DNA of 26,092 nt from a virus, in the IMG/VR virus record IMGVR_UViG_3300018875_000015, positions 1 to 26,092 of that record; one strand, 5' to 3'. Each line of letters begins with the position of its first letter. Positions within the stretch are counted from its first letter, which is position 1. The notes under the pieces are model-generated. The model worked only from the letters and a program-made list of their open reading frames with translations. It made no database searches and was not told the origin of the DNA. Shown in pieces: positions 15,986 through 22,825 of the stretch. The translations under genes were made by a program, and so were the position numbers.

Positions 15986-16470
15986 TAGCTTTCACTTCCG
16001 TTAAAAGAAATCATTCTAGCATATAAGCGAACAGCATCAAACTGTTCGTTTACCCACATGTGCTTCATTCTTTGAAAATCTAAAGTCCCAACAGTCTGTA
16101 TGCTTTTTCCTTGCAAAGTATTTATAATTTCTTGCGCTATTGCATAAGGACGAACCGCTGGCTTCCCATTGTTAATTAACCAGAGCTTCTTAGCTACAAC
16201 AACATCAAAGATTAAAACACAGTCATCAACATTTTTGTCAATATCAATATCTAAATAATATACTCTAACTTGTGAACAATCTGCAATTGCTGTATTGAAT
16301 GGCGATGGTGCAAGCAGTCCAGATTCCGTAAGAACACTTGGATTTTGCACGATTGGATTAAGAAGTGGATTTTCGTCATTGTAAAAAATATATTTTACAA
16401 AATTAGCATTCTTTTTTAACTCATTAAGTAAAAGAAGTAAATTTTGTGATAAAAGTTCAAACTTTACCAA
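15985..16470 (-). CDS. Tail terminator-like protein (candidate, 161 aa)
   Basis: An N-terminal helix (LLLLLNELKKNANFVKYIFY) is followed by alternating strands (RVYYLDIDIDKNV, VLIFDVVVAKKLWLI) and a helix (PYAIAQEIINTLQGKS). The alpha/beta layout and the position between head-closure candidate and tube fit a tail terminator, which caps the finished tube and meets the head. The start is TTG (16468-16470) with GGAGGTG 7 nt upstream, overlapping the preceding gene by 7 bp. Call is by position and fold pattern only. Confidence 0.75.
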   Translation of the reverse strand: MVKFELLSQNLLLLLNELKKNANFVKYIFYNDENPLLNPIVQNPSVLTESGLLAPSPFNTAIADCSQVRVYYLDIDIDKNVDDCVLIFDVVVAKKLWLINNGKPAVRPYAIAQEIINTLQGKSIQTVGTLDFQRMKHMWVNEQFDAVRLYARMISFNGSES

Positions 16471-17087
16471 CCTGTGCCACCTCCATTGTTAGGTATATCA
16501 TTATTAATTGGAGCTGGATTCGTTGTAACATCCAATGTTAAACTAATGATACCTTTGTATGTTAATTTATCTATACCCTTGACCTTGTATCTCACTCCAC
16601 CAATCATAAACAAATCGCCAAGAGCAATTTGTTCAGTATCAGTATTTGCTTGCACACTGAGAAGTGCCGTTCCGTTTGGAACAGATATAATTTGCTGAAC
16701 ATCCATTGCGAATAAAATATGATTTACTACGCAAGGATAACTGTTGCCGTTCACATCTATCGAATAGTTACACTCAGAAATTTTAGCTTTTTTAAAAGGC
16801 TCTTCATCAAAGAATTCTGTTACCAGCCATTGAACAGAATCAATGAATGCTATAGAGCCTCCCTTAACGCTTGTGTTATCAGGCTTTAAAAGTAGCATTT
16901 TTAAGTTTGCCTTCTTTGTGTCCTGTTGAACGATCCTTGTTTCAGTATCAATTCCATCAATTTGAATTACCTTGTAATAAGGAGAATCGGCAAAAGATGC
17001 GTTAATTTTATGGATAGTTGAGTTCTTTAACACATTAGCATTGTTGCCTCTTATATTCATTCGCGCCCTAAATAGATCGTAACTCAA
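16464..17087 (-). CDS. Head closure/stopper-like protein (candidate, 207 aa)
   Basis: Beta-rich protein with short strands (NLKMLLLKPDNTSVKGGSIA, FIDSVQWLVTEFFDEEP, KAKISECNYSI, DLFMIGGVRYKVKGIDKL) and a disordered Pro/Asn/Gly tail (INNDIPNNGGGTGW). The G-D-x-I/x-x-W/Y-L-V-x pattern is that of the small barrels that seal the portal channel or join head and tail. The start is TTG (17085-17087) with AAGGAGGTG 6 nt upstream. It overlaps the next gene by 7 bp. Role is inferred from place and fold pattern. Confidence 0.75.
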   Translation of the reverse strand: MSYDLFRARMNIRGNNANVLKNSTIHKINASFADSPYYKVIQIDGIDTETRIVQQDTKKANLKMLLLKPDNTSVKGGSIAFIDSVQWLVTEFFDEEPFKKAKISECNYSIDVNGNSYPCVVNHILFAMDVQQIISVPNGTALLSVQANTDTEQIALGDLFMIGGVRYKVKGIDKLTYKGIISLTLDVTTNPAPINNDIPNNGGGTGW

Positions 17088-17100
17088 CTAGCCCACCTCC

Positions 17101-17400
17101 TTATTGCAAAGACTTAATCATAGAGATACATTCAAACACCTTGCTTCTAAAAGTAGTAAAATCATCAATCTTAGTGATGCTTTCTAGTGATGCCAGCAAG
17201 CTTACAAACTCTGCTTTGTCAGTAATGACTTCGAACAATTCTTTGAATCCAGTCAGTTCATACATCAGCGATTCGTGATACTTGTTCAATGTGTCATTCC
17301 CCTCTTCTCTTAATGGTAGGAGCTTGAAAACCTTGCCGATCAACCTGTCAACATACTCTTTAATAAATGAATTATCAATATCGTGATATTTTGATCGCAT
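17101..17400 (-). CDS. Small helical connector-region protein (99 aa)
   Basis: Short and largely helical (SFIKEYVDRLIGKVFKLLP, LNKYHESLMYELTGFKELF, FTTFRSKVFECISMIKSL). No family recognised. The ATG shares a base with the preceding stop (TAATG) and GGAGG lies 7 nt upstream. Located among head-tail joining genes; it could be a small assembly factor. Confidence 0.75.
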   Translation of the reverse strand: MRSKYHDIDNSFIKEYVDRLIGKVFKLLPLREEGNDTLNKYHESLMYELTGFKELFEVITDKAEFVSLLASLESITKIDDFTTFRSKVFECISMIKSLQ

Positions 17401-17819
17401 TAAAAATCCTCCAATCCATTATAAGAATATGAAGAGATCATTTTCTGAACTTCAACATGAATAGATTCTTTCAGAGCCATTAGACCTTTTAAATGATTTG
17501 CTTGACTCGTAATTTGAAAATCTCTATCCGTCATCTGTTGTTTGATAAGTAGCGCATCAGAAATTTGTGGCTCAATCCATTCAAGTACCATTGCTCTCGC
17601 CAGAATTTGCTTCTCCTCATTGGTGAGATTGACATTAAACTGTTTCAAGGTATCATCTCTGCTGAATAAATCTTGCTGACAGGCTTTAAATCTAACACAT
17701 GCCCCATCCAGAAAGTTTATAAAAATTTCATCAAGTTGTTCATCAGTATAAGATGCCAAAGTGTAATCAGAGATTTTACCAAGAAAAATATTGAAAACAT
17801 CTTGGTATGGAGTAGCCAT
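17400..17819 (-). CDS. Head-tail adaptor-like protein (candidate, 139 aa)
   Basis: All-helical small protein: YQDVFNIFLGKISDYTLASY, DEQLDEIFINFLDGACVRF, LTNEEKQILARAMVLEWIEP and a C-terminal ALKESIHVEVQKMISSYSY. The layout of a first helix ending in L-x-x-A, an aspartate-rich stretch and a long central helix resembles the connector/adaptor ring proteins that bind the portal (gp6/gp15 type) in siphoviruses. It follows the capsid gene in the usual connector position. Binding site is GGGAGTGGTG. Call by pattern and place. Confidence 0.8.
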   Translation of the reverse strand: MATPYQDVFNIFLGKISDYTLASYTDEQLDEIFINFLDGACVRFKACQQDLFSRDDTLKQFNVNLTNEEKQILARAMVLEWIEPQISDALLIKQQMTDRDFQITSQANHLKGLMALKESIHVEVQKMISSYSYNGLEDF

Positions 17820-17833
17820 CAGTCACCACTCCC

Positions 17834-18403
17834 TTAATCTGCCATTAGTTCTTTAAATACTGCAACGCCGAATGCTTCCTTGATTGCTCTAGCCTTGCGA
17901 ATAGTCATTCTGTCATCTTCAGCATCTGCAAGTTCGATAGCCTTGTTGATAACAAGCTCCTTGCAACCAACAGGTAGTTTGCGAATTTTTTCAACAAATT
18001 CTAGATCATTCAATTCAAAAATACCAGAAAGGCTTTCTGGATGAATAACATTCTCGTATAGCTTAGTCAAGCCAAGAAAGTCAACAACCTCTGGGTCATT
18101 AATCATCAGCCAAGGGCTTGTAAGTATTTTTGAGTGAGAATTTTTAATTGAACGTAATTGACCAACAGAGATAAAGTCAGTATCTCCATATCTTGTGAAC
18201 GTCCAAGTTTCTCCAGTCTTTTTATCTTCAACAACTAGAATGCCATTTGTTCCGTTGTAAACTTCAACAAGGGAATCCATGTCGATTTCTTTCTTCTTAG
18301 GTCTTTCCTTGATAACAGGCTCAGATGTAGATTGTGCAACAACTTCTTTTTCTACCTTAGCCTCTTGCGCTTTAGAATCACCAGTATTTTTTACATTTGC
18401 CAT
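17834..18403 (-). CDS. Head-region structural protein (189 aa)
   Basis: The first 40 residues are charged and likely disordered (SKAQEAKVEKEVVAQSTSE, IKERPKKKEIDMDSL). The rest is folded: VEVYNGTNGILVVEDKKTGE, TWTFTRYGDTDFISVGQLRS, SIKNSHSKILTSPWLMINDP and a helical C-terminus (MTIRKARAIKEAFGVAVFKE). I chose the ATG at 18403 because GAGGGTGG lies 8 nt upstream; an in-frame ATG at 18427 has no binding site. I do not recognise a family; its place directly after the capsid gene suggests a minor head or neck protein. Confidence 0.8.
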   Translation of the reverse strand: MANVKNTGDSKAQEAKVEKEVVAQSTSEPVIKERPKKKEIDMDSLVEVYNGTNGILVVEDKKTGETWTFTRYGDTDFISVGQLRSIKNSHSKILTSPWLMINDPEVVDFLGLTKLYENVIHPESLSGIFELNDLEFVEKIRKLPVGCKELVINKAIELADAEDDRMTIRKARAIKEAFGVAVFKELMAD

Positions 18404-18449
18404 ATTTATAACCACCCTCTCATTCATGATTTTATTTTAATTTAAAGAG

Positions 18450-18471
18450 AAAGGGGTATTTCTACCCCTTT
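18450..18471 (-). terminator. Hairpin after major capsid gene
   Basis: In transcript sense AAAGGGGTA, loop GAAA and TACCCCTTT form a perfect 9 bp stem with a stable tetraloop, six bases after the capsid stop codon. The following CTCTTTAAATTAAAAT is U-poor compared with a strong terminator. It is either a leaky terminator or a block to 3' exonucleases that protects the capsid message. Confidence 0.6.
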
Positions 18472-18476
18472 AACTT

Positions 18477-19448
18477 TTAAGCCATACGATAAATACCGTA
18501 TTTACGAGCAAATAGAAGACCAATACCTGACTTCTTCTTGAACATGTAGTCCATAGTCTCATCTTTTTGGCTCTTAGTCTCCTCAATGCGACCTTCGCCC
18601 TCTAGAACCATCTTAACAATTTTCTCGCCACCCTTTGGAATGACCATAAGGAAATTGTCATCAATGGCAAATACATCAGAGTTATACTTATGGAATTGTT
18701 TAATTTCACGCATTTCCGTACCTCTGAACACTCCATAGTGCCCAAGCTCATTTTTCTTGTCAATCATATTTTGAGAAACTTGTGCTGGAGCGATCTTTCC
18801 AAGTGCAAATTTAGTACCAAGAATTACGGCCTCAGAATTTGTAGCCGCCTCTACGTGTTGAACCAATGTAGCCAATGCATCTTCAGTGAAAGCACCAGAA
18901 ACAGCGTATGTAGTGCTTAGGTTAGTGTAGCTATTATAAATTGCCGTGTAGATTGCTGTAGCAATGTGCAAAGAATAAGAACGAGCTACACGATTAACAA
19001 GATCAGACCAGTTTGCACGACCTTGCAGATAACGTTGAATTTCCTCGTATACTGCAACGCCTCTCCAAACAGTGTCGATCATGAAGTCGCCTTGGTCTAA
19101 ACGTCTACGTCTAATGCTGTTGTTCGCATCAGAAATGATAGCCACAGGGAACAGGTCTTCTTGGTCTACATGGAAGCGGAAGATGTCACCTTCAGCAATA
19201 GTTTGAATTTCAACAAAGTCATCAAATTGATCGTATAGTTGTTGACCAAGGATGATGTCAATAGCCTGTTCTACGATAGCAAAGACTTCGTTTTCATGTC
19301 TGCGAAATTCTCGATAGGTAAAAGTAGATTTACCGCCATTTACAGCGATCAGCTTTTCACGCAAAGCTTCTTCCATTGCGTCAGTGCTGTACATATCATA
19401 TGTACGACCATTATATAGGTCAACCGCTAGTTTAACTAGTTCATTCAT
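18477..19448 (-). CDS. Major capsid protein (323 aa)
   Basis: Shell protein. Position after portal, protease-scaffold and decoration genes, length, lack of cysteine and high-expression signals all fit. An N-terminal helical arm (NELVKLAVDLYNGRTYDMY) is followed by a long helix (YREFRRHENEVFAIVEQAID), a basic loop RRRR at 113-116, the IATAIYTAIYNSYTNLS region, and a C-terminal beta segment (NFLMVIPKGGEKIVKMVLE, YMFKKKSGIGLLFARKYG) of the kind seen in HK97-fold capsids. AAAGGGGG precedes the ATG. A stable hairpin follows the stop. I infer the HK97 fold; sequence identity to a named family was not checked. Confidence 0.85.
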   Translation of the reverse strand: MNELVKLAVDLYNGRTYDMYSTDAMEEALREKLIAVNGGKSTFTYREFRRHENEVFAIVEQAIDIILGQQLYDQFDDFVEIQTIAEGDIFRFHVDQEDLFPVAIISDANNSIRRRRLDQGDFMIDTVWRGVAVYEEIQRYLQGRANWSDLVNRVARSYSLHIATAIYTAIYNSYTNLSTTYAVSGAFTEDALATLVQHVEAATNSEAVILGTKFALGKIAPAQVSQNMIDKKNELGHYGVFRGTEMREIKQFHKYNSDVFAIDDNFLMVIPKGGEKIVKMVLEGEGRIEETKSQKDETMDYMFKKKSGIGLLFARKYGIYRMA

Positions 19449-19475
19449 TTTATTTCCCCCTTTGTATAAATTGAT

Positions 19476-20000
19476 TTAAGCCTTAATAACTTCGAATGTG
19501 GTAGACGCTACATTCTTGTAGCCAATTGTGCCAAGCTCAGTAATTTCTGCAACAAAACGTGGATTGTAAGTATTAGCACCAATAGTAATTGTTGGAGTAT
19601 CAGAAACTTTTAGCTTTAAAGAACCAACCTCTGGAACAAGATACTTGCCTTTAACGGGAGTCCCCGTAATAGCATCGTTAGACAAAGTGATAATATCGCC
19701 TTCAACCATATAGTAGAAACGAGCCGCTTCGCCAGCTTTAACCACAAATTGGTCACGACCAGCTTGATTGTAAATCTTAACAATCTCTGGAGTGTTGTGG
19801 ATAAGAATTGGACGAATTTCCAAGTCTGCCTCAGTAACAACCTTTAGTTTTCTTAGCTCTGTAGAAAAAGTACCATTAAATTCACCATCAGCATAGTCAC
19901 CCAACATACCAACGCGACCTTGTTCAAGATCAGCAGTGTGAACAACGCTCTCTAGGTGAGTGACAAATTTTTTGTCAAAATTAATTAGAGAATATGCCAT
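19476..20000 (-). CDS. Head decoration/stabilisation protein (candidate, 174 aa)
   Basis: Small beta-rich protein between scaffold and capsid genes. Strands are evident in LEIRPILIHNTPEIVKIYN, DQFVVKAGEAARFYYMVEG, GDIITLSNDAITGTPVKGKY and VGSLKLKVSDTPTITIG, a pattern like a beta-tulip decoration protein. Its leader and binding site (AAAGGGGGAAAT) are the same as that of the capsid gene, which suggests matched high output. No cysteine, no membrane segment. The call is mainly by position and strand pattern. Confidence 0.75.
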   Translation of the reverse strand: MAYSLINFDKKFVTHLESVVHTADLEQGRVGMLGDYADGEFNGTFSTELRKLKVVTEADLEIRPILIHNTPEIVKIYNQAGRDQFVVKAGEAARFYYMVEGDIITLSNDAITGTPVKGKYLVPEVGSLKLKVSDTPTITIGANTYNPRFVAEITELGTIGYKNVASTTFEVIKA

Positions 20001-20030
20001 TTAAAATTTCCCCCTTTATTATTATTATGA

Positions 20031-20633
20031 TTAATTACCTTCTAAAAGATGTGCCCAAGCAGGTTCCCCTGTCTTAGACTTGACATTAAAGTCAATCTTT
20101 AGCTTGTTAGGTTCACTTTTGTCATTCTTGCTAAAGTTTGTCGCCGCAACCTTTTTTCCAACAAGAGCAAATAGTTGAACTTCAATTTCTTCAATTGTCA
20201 TCTCAGAAGCGGCTTCTTTTACAGAGGCCATCTCTTCAATGGTAAGCTGTTTCTCAAATTTAGAAAAGACAGCATCCTCAGAGGCTTTACGCTCCTCAGT
20301 AATTTTACTTGCTTTAAACTCACGAAGCTCTTTAACTTCATTTTCAAGACTTGTGAATTTTTCTTGAATTTGTTCTTTTTCGGATTTTACAGCTTCAAAC
20401 TGAGTTGTCACTTCCTCTAGCTTACTATTAGCATCTCTTGTGGTAGCCTCTAGTGCCGTAAACTGCTCTTTTGCTGTATTCAACTCTGTCTCTAAGTTAG
20501 AGTATTTCTCTGCTGAAAATTCAGCAAGTTTAACAAGGAGGTCTTCTACAGAAATTTCTTCAAAATTTACCCCTCTTGCTTCAATCTCCTCTTTAGAGGT
20601 AGAGAACAGCTTGATTAGATTTTCCTTATTCAC
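20031..20633 (-). CDS. Internal in-frame scaffold protein (200 aa)
   Basis: Within the protease-scaffold gene, codons for Lys222-Gly-Gly-Ile read AAAGGAGGAATA, a near-perfect Shine-Dalgarno site (20651-20644). Ten nt later an in-frame GTG (codon 228) can start a 200-residue protein that begins at the linker and contains only the coiled-coil scaffold half. This is the nested protease/scaffold layout known from phages such as lambda (C/Nu3). The SD spacing is slightly long but workable. The site and frame are seen; translation from it is inferred. Confidence 0.65.
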   Translation of the reverse strand: MNKENLIKLFSTSKEEIEARGVNFEEISVEDLLVKLAEFSAEKYSNLETELNTAKEQFTALEATTRDANSKLEEVTTQFEAVKSEKEQIQEKFTSLENEVKELREFKASKITEERKASEDAVFSKFEKQLTIEEMASVKEAASEMTIEEIEVQLFALVGKKVAATNFSKNDKSEPNKLKIDFNVKSKTGEPAWAHLLEGN

Positions 20634-21314
20634 TGTACCTATTCCTCCTTTATCTAAGATAATATCTGAACGACTATGAAAGGCTAAGTTAAATTCATCA
20701 ACTTTTCTCTTAAAAGTTTCCCAATCAACATAAGTAAATTTTAAGGCTATATTAGCGTCATACATCGCTGGGTTAACATCAAATCCCAAGGCGCAAGCGC
20801 CATTAAATTTAAATTTAGAGAAATGAAACAATTTAGTTTCATCATTCCAGTAGCCTTCATAGTCGCTTGATAATTCCATGCTTTGAGATTTCACTAAGTC
20901 CCTATTAAATATATTAGTAGAATCTTCAAATTTAGTCCAAAGCAATCCATCTACAACAAGGTATTCTCTTTCAACGCCATCAGAACCTGTTCTTACTTCG
21001 AACCTAGCATTATTATTCTCAGGAATAACACCGTAAGCAGAGCCTAGATATTTTAAAGTCCATTCACCATCAACTTTTTCTAAGCCTACTCTATGATCCG
21101 AAAAGTCTTCTTGGTGTTGAGAGTTTGGCTCAATATAACCAAGGATTGGAGTGTTTGCTAGAGTTGGCAATGCTTTAAGTACAACCTCTTTTGAGAAAAA
21201 AGAGCCATTGTAGTTTTCTCCAAGATGCATCAATGTGATAGTAACTTTTAGAAATCTTTCATCCAATTGCTCTGTAACCTCAAAATTAACAGGGATTTTA
21301 GTAGCTACATCCAT
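20031..21314 (-). CDS. Prohead protease-scaffold fusion (427 aa)
   Basis: Two parts. Residues 1-210 form a beta-rich domain (RFLKVTITLMHLGENYNGS, ANTPILGYIEPN, YLVVDGLLWTKFED, VKSQSMELSS, FKFNGACALGFDV) that resembles capsid-maturation proteases: S-M-E-L around Ser145 fits the nucleophile position, with His67 or His74 as candidate partners. Residues 264-345 are a long coiled coil (ETELNTAKEQFTALEA, FEAVKSEKEQIQEKFTS), typical of scaffolds. Scaffold guides shell assembly and protease then removes it. The link between the parts (about 220-230) holds a strong internal ribosome binding site followed by GTG, so a free scaffold is probably made too. ATG has GAGGAGGTG upstream. Catalytic residues are proposed, not proven. 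Confidence 0.8.
   Translation of the reverse strand: MDVATKIPVNFEVTEQLDERFLKVTITLMHLGENYNGSFFSKEVVLKALPTLANTPILGYIEPNSQHQEDFSDHRVGLEKVDGEWTLKYLGSAYGVIPENNNARFEVRTGSDGVEREYLVVDGLLWTKFEDSTNIFNRDLVKSQSMELSSDYEGYWNDETKLFHFSKFKFNGACALGFDVNPAMYDANIALKFTYVDWETFKRKVDEFNLAFHSRSDIILDKGGIGTVNKENLIKLFSTSKEEIEARGVNFEEISVEDLLVKLAEFSAEKYSNLETELNTAKEQFTALEATTRDANSKLEEVTTQFEAVKSEKEQIQEKFTSLENEVKELREFKASKITEERKASEDAVFSKFEKQLTIEEMASVKEAASEMTIEEIEVQLFALVGKKVAATNFSKNDKSEPNKLKIDFNVKSKTGEPAWAHLLEGN
20644..20651 (-). promoter_or_regulatory. Internal Shine-Dalgarno for the scaffold start
   Basis: AAAGGAGG in transcript sense, inside the protease-scaffold coding region and 10 nt before an in-frame GTG (20631-20633). 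It matches the strength of the genuine gene-start sites in this window. Confidence 0.65.
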
Positions 21315-21331
21315 CTCATCTCACCTCCTCT

Positions 21332-22807
21332 CTATTTGGCTCTGTTTGGATTTTTCTGATTATCCCTTGTTTTTTCCCCTTCGCCTGAGAGTTTTTCTGT
21401 TTTCTTCTCTGGTCTGCCTCCTTCGTTTGTTTGTGTATGAGAGCTTACCAAAGGAATCATTTTGTCATCAAGCCCTAAAATGTCATGCTCTAATGTTAAC
21501 ATATTAACCATATCATTTGGCGACATCCCAAGGCTTGCCGCAACAAGCAATCTAGAAAATCCAAATTGAGCGGCTTTTAGATACTTCTCAAATTCATCAT
21601 CTCTATTGTAGATTGTCAAGTTAGGAAAAATTACTTTGAAACGATATTTGCCGCCTACAGTTTTAATTTTTTTATTAACCCAACGTTCAATCTGCCTCAA
21701 AAGAGCAAACATCATACTTTCATCAGCTTTAATAGAAAATGTCAAACCGACAGCGCCCATTTTTTCTGAATTAAACAAAGACTCTGATACACCAGCACTA
21801 CGCATATAACTAGTGTAAGCTTCCGCGACTGCATCAGAAGATGTAGCTGAATCTTTATCAAAGCTTACAGGCTCAATATCCATTGGAGATGTAAGAATAC
21901 CTATTTCATCTGGTAAAACTTGGGCAATTCGATTGTGAAAATGCATAACAGACTTCAGTGTTATTGCAAAGTCATCATTATCAGTGCTATCTTGACGAAC
22001 TGGTATTTTCTGAACCAAAAATTTGTAATTGCCAAGTTTCTCTCTTGCTTTTCTTAGTTGCTTAAACTCTTGAAGATCAATTAAATCCTCAAATGTGCCA
22101 CCAAAAACAGGAACTGGAAATGGAAAATCTTCATTCACCTTAAAGCATACTGTGTTTTTAGAATCTAATTCTTGCCATCTCATTTTCGTCCTATCTTTAA
22201 GATAGGCGTTATATTTAGATTTGAATTCCGATGGAAAAATTTCAAGCTTTTCAGGGTTTCTGTCAAAGAAAGAAAAGTCGAATGCATAATTGTAAATGCC
22301 ATCTTCTATGGAAGAGATCATACAATAGTCAGCATCCATCTTTTGGATGAAGTAAGAATCCTTGCCCATATGCTCGTATCCATAGAAAACATCTTCTCGA
22401 ATAGCAACAGTTACAGCCTTTAGCATTTCGTGCTTTAAGTTCATCACCTCTAAAAGATTAAGAACTTTCTTGTAAGCTGTAGTGGCTGTCTTAATGTTGA
22501 TTTTTTCTAAATTTCCACCTTCATATGGTAGGCAAATATAATCAAAAGTAAGCATACTAGAAAAGTAGCTGACAAGTCGCCTATAGTGTGAATTTGAGAA
22601 GTAAAGACCAATCGACACATTTCTTAGTTCTTTGCTAAACAGCATTGGATCATTTAGGTATTTTCTAATATCTTCTTTAGAGTATTTATTTGATACTACT
22701 TTATTCTTTAACATAGAAGAAGAATCGCTAACTGTCCCAAGTAACATTTTAGACAAAGATGCAAAGTCGATTAAAACTGATCTTCGTTCTACAGTATTAT
22801 CACTCAT
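21332..22807 (-). CDS. Portal protein (491 aa)
   Basis: Forms the dodecameric ring at one head vertex through which DNA enters. It directly follows the large terminase (18 bp gap), as portals do. Features: an N-terminal helical region (SKELRNVSIGLYFSNSHYRR), a stem-like part (ETVIKTATTAYKK-type region around NIKTATTAYKKVLNLLEVM), a strand rich wing (YGYEHMGKDSYFIQKMDADY), the acidic tunnel region and a C-terminal KYLKAAQFGFSRLLVAASL helix then a charged disordered tail (PEKKTEKLSGEGEKTRD). Length is normal. No diagnostic catalytic residue exists for portals, so the call rests on place, length and helix pattern. AAAGGTGGTGAG precedes the ATG. Confidence 0.85.
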   Translation of the reverse strand: MSDNTVERRSVLIDFASLSKMLLGTVSDSSSMLKNKVVSNKYSKEDIRKYLNDPMLFSKELRNVSIGLYFSNSHYRRLVSYFSSMLTFDYICLPYEGGNLEKINIKTATTAYKKVLNLLEVMNLKHEMLKAVTVAIREDVFYGYEHMGKDSYFIQKMDADYCMISSIEDGIYNYAFDFSFFDRNPEKLEIFPSEFKSKYNAYLKDRTKMRWQELDSKNTVCFKVNEDFPFPVPVFGGTFEDLIDLQEFKQLRKAREKLGNYKFLVQKIPVRQDSTDNDDFAITLKSVMHFHNRIAQVLPDEIGILTSPMDIEPVSFDKDSATSSDAVAEAYTSYMRSAGVSESLFNSEKMGAVGLTFSIKADESMMFALLRQIERWVNKKIKTVGGKYRFKVIFPNLTIYNRDDEFEKYLKAAQFGFSRLLVAASLGMSPNDMVNMLTLEHDILGLDDKMIPLVSSHTQTNEGGRPEKKTEKLSGEGEKTRDNQKNPNRAK

Positions 22808-22825
22808 ATTTACTCACCACCTTTT

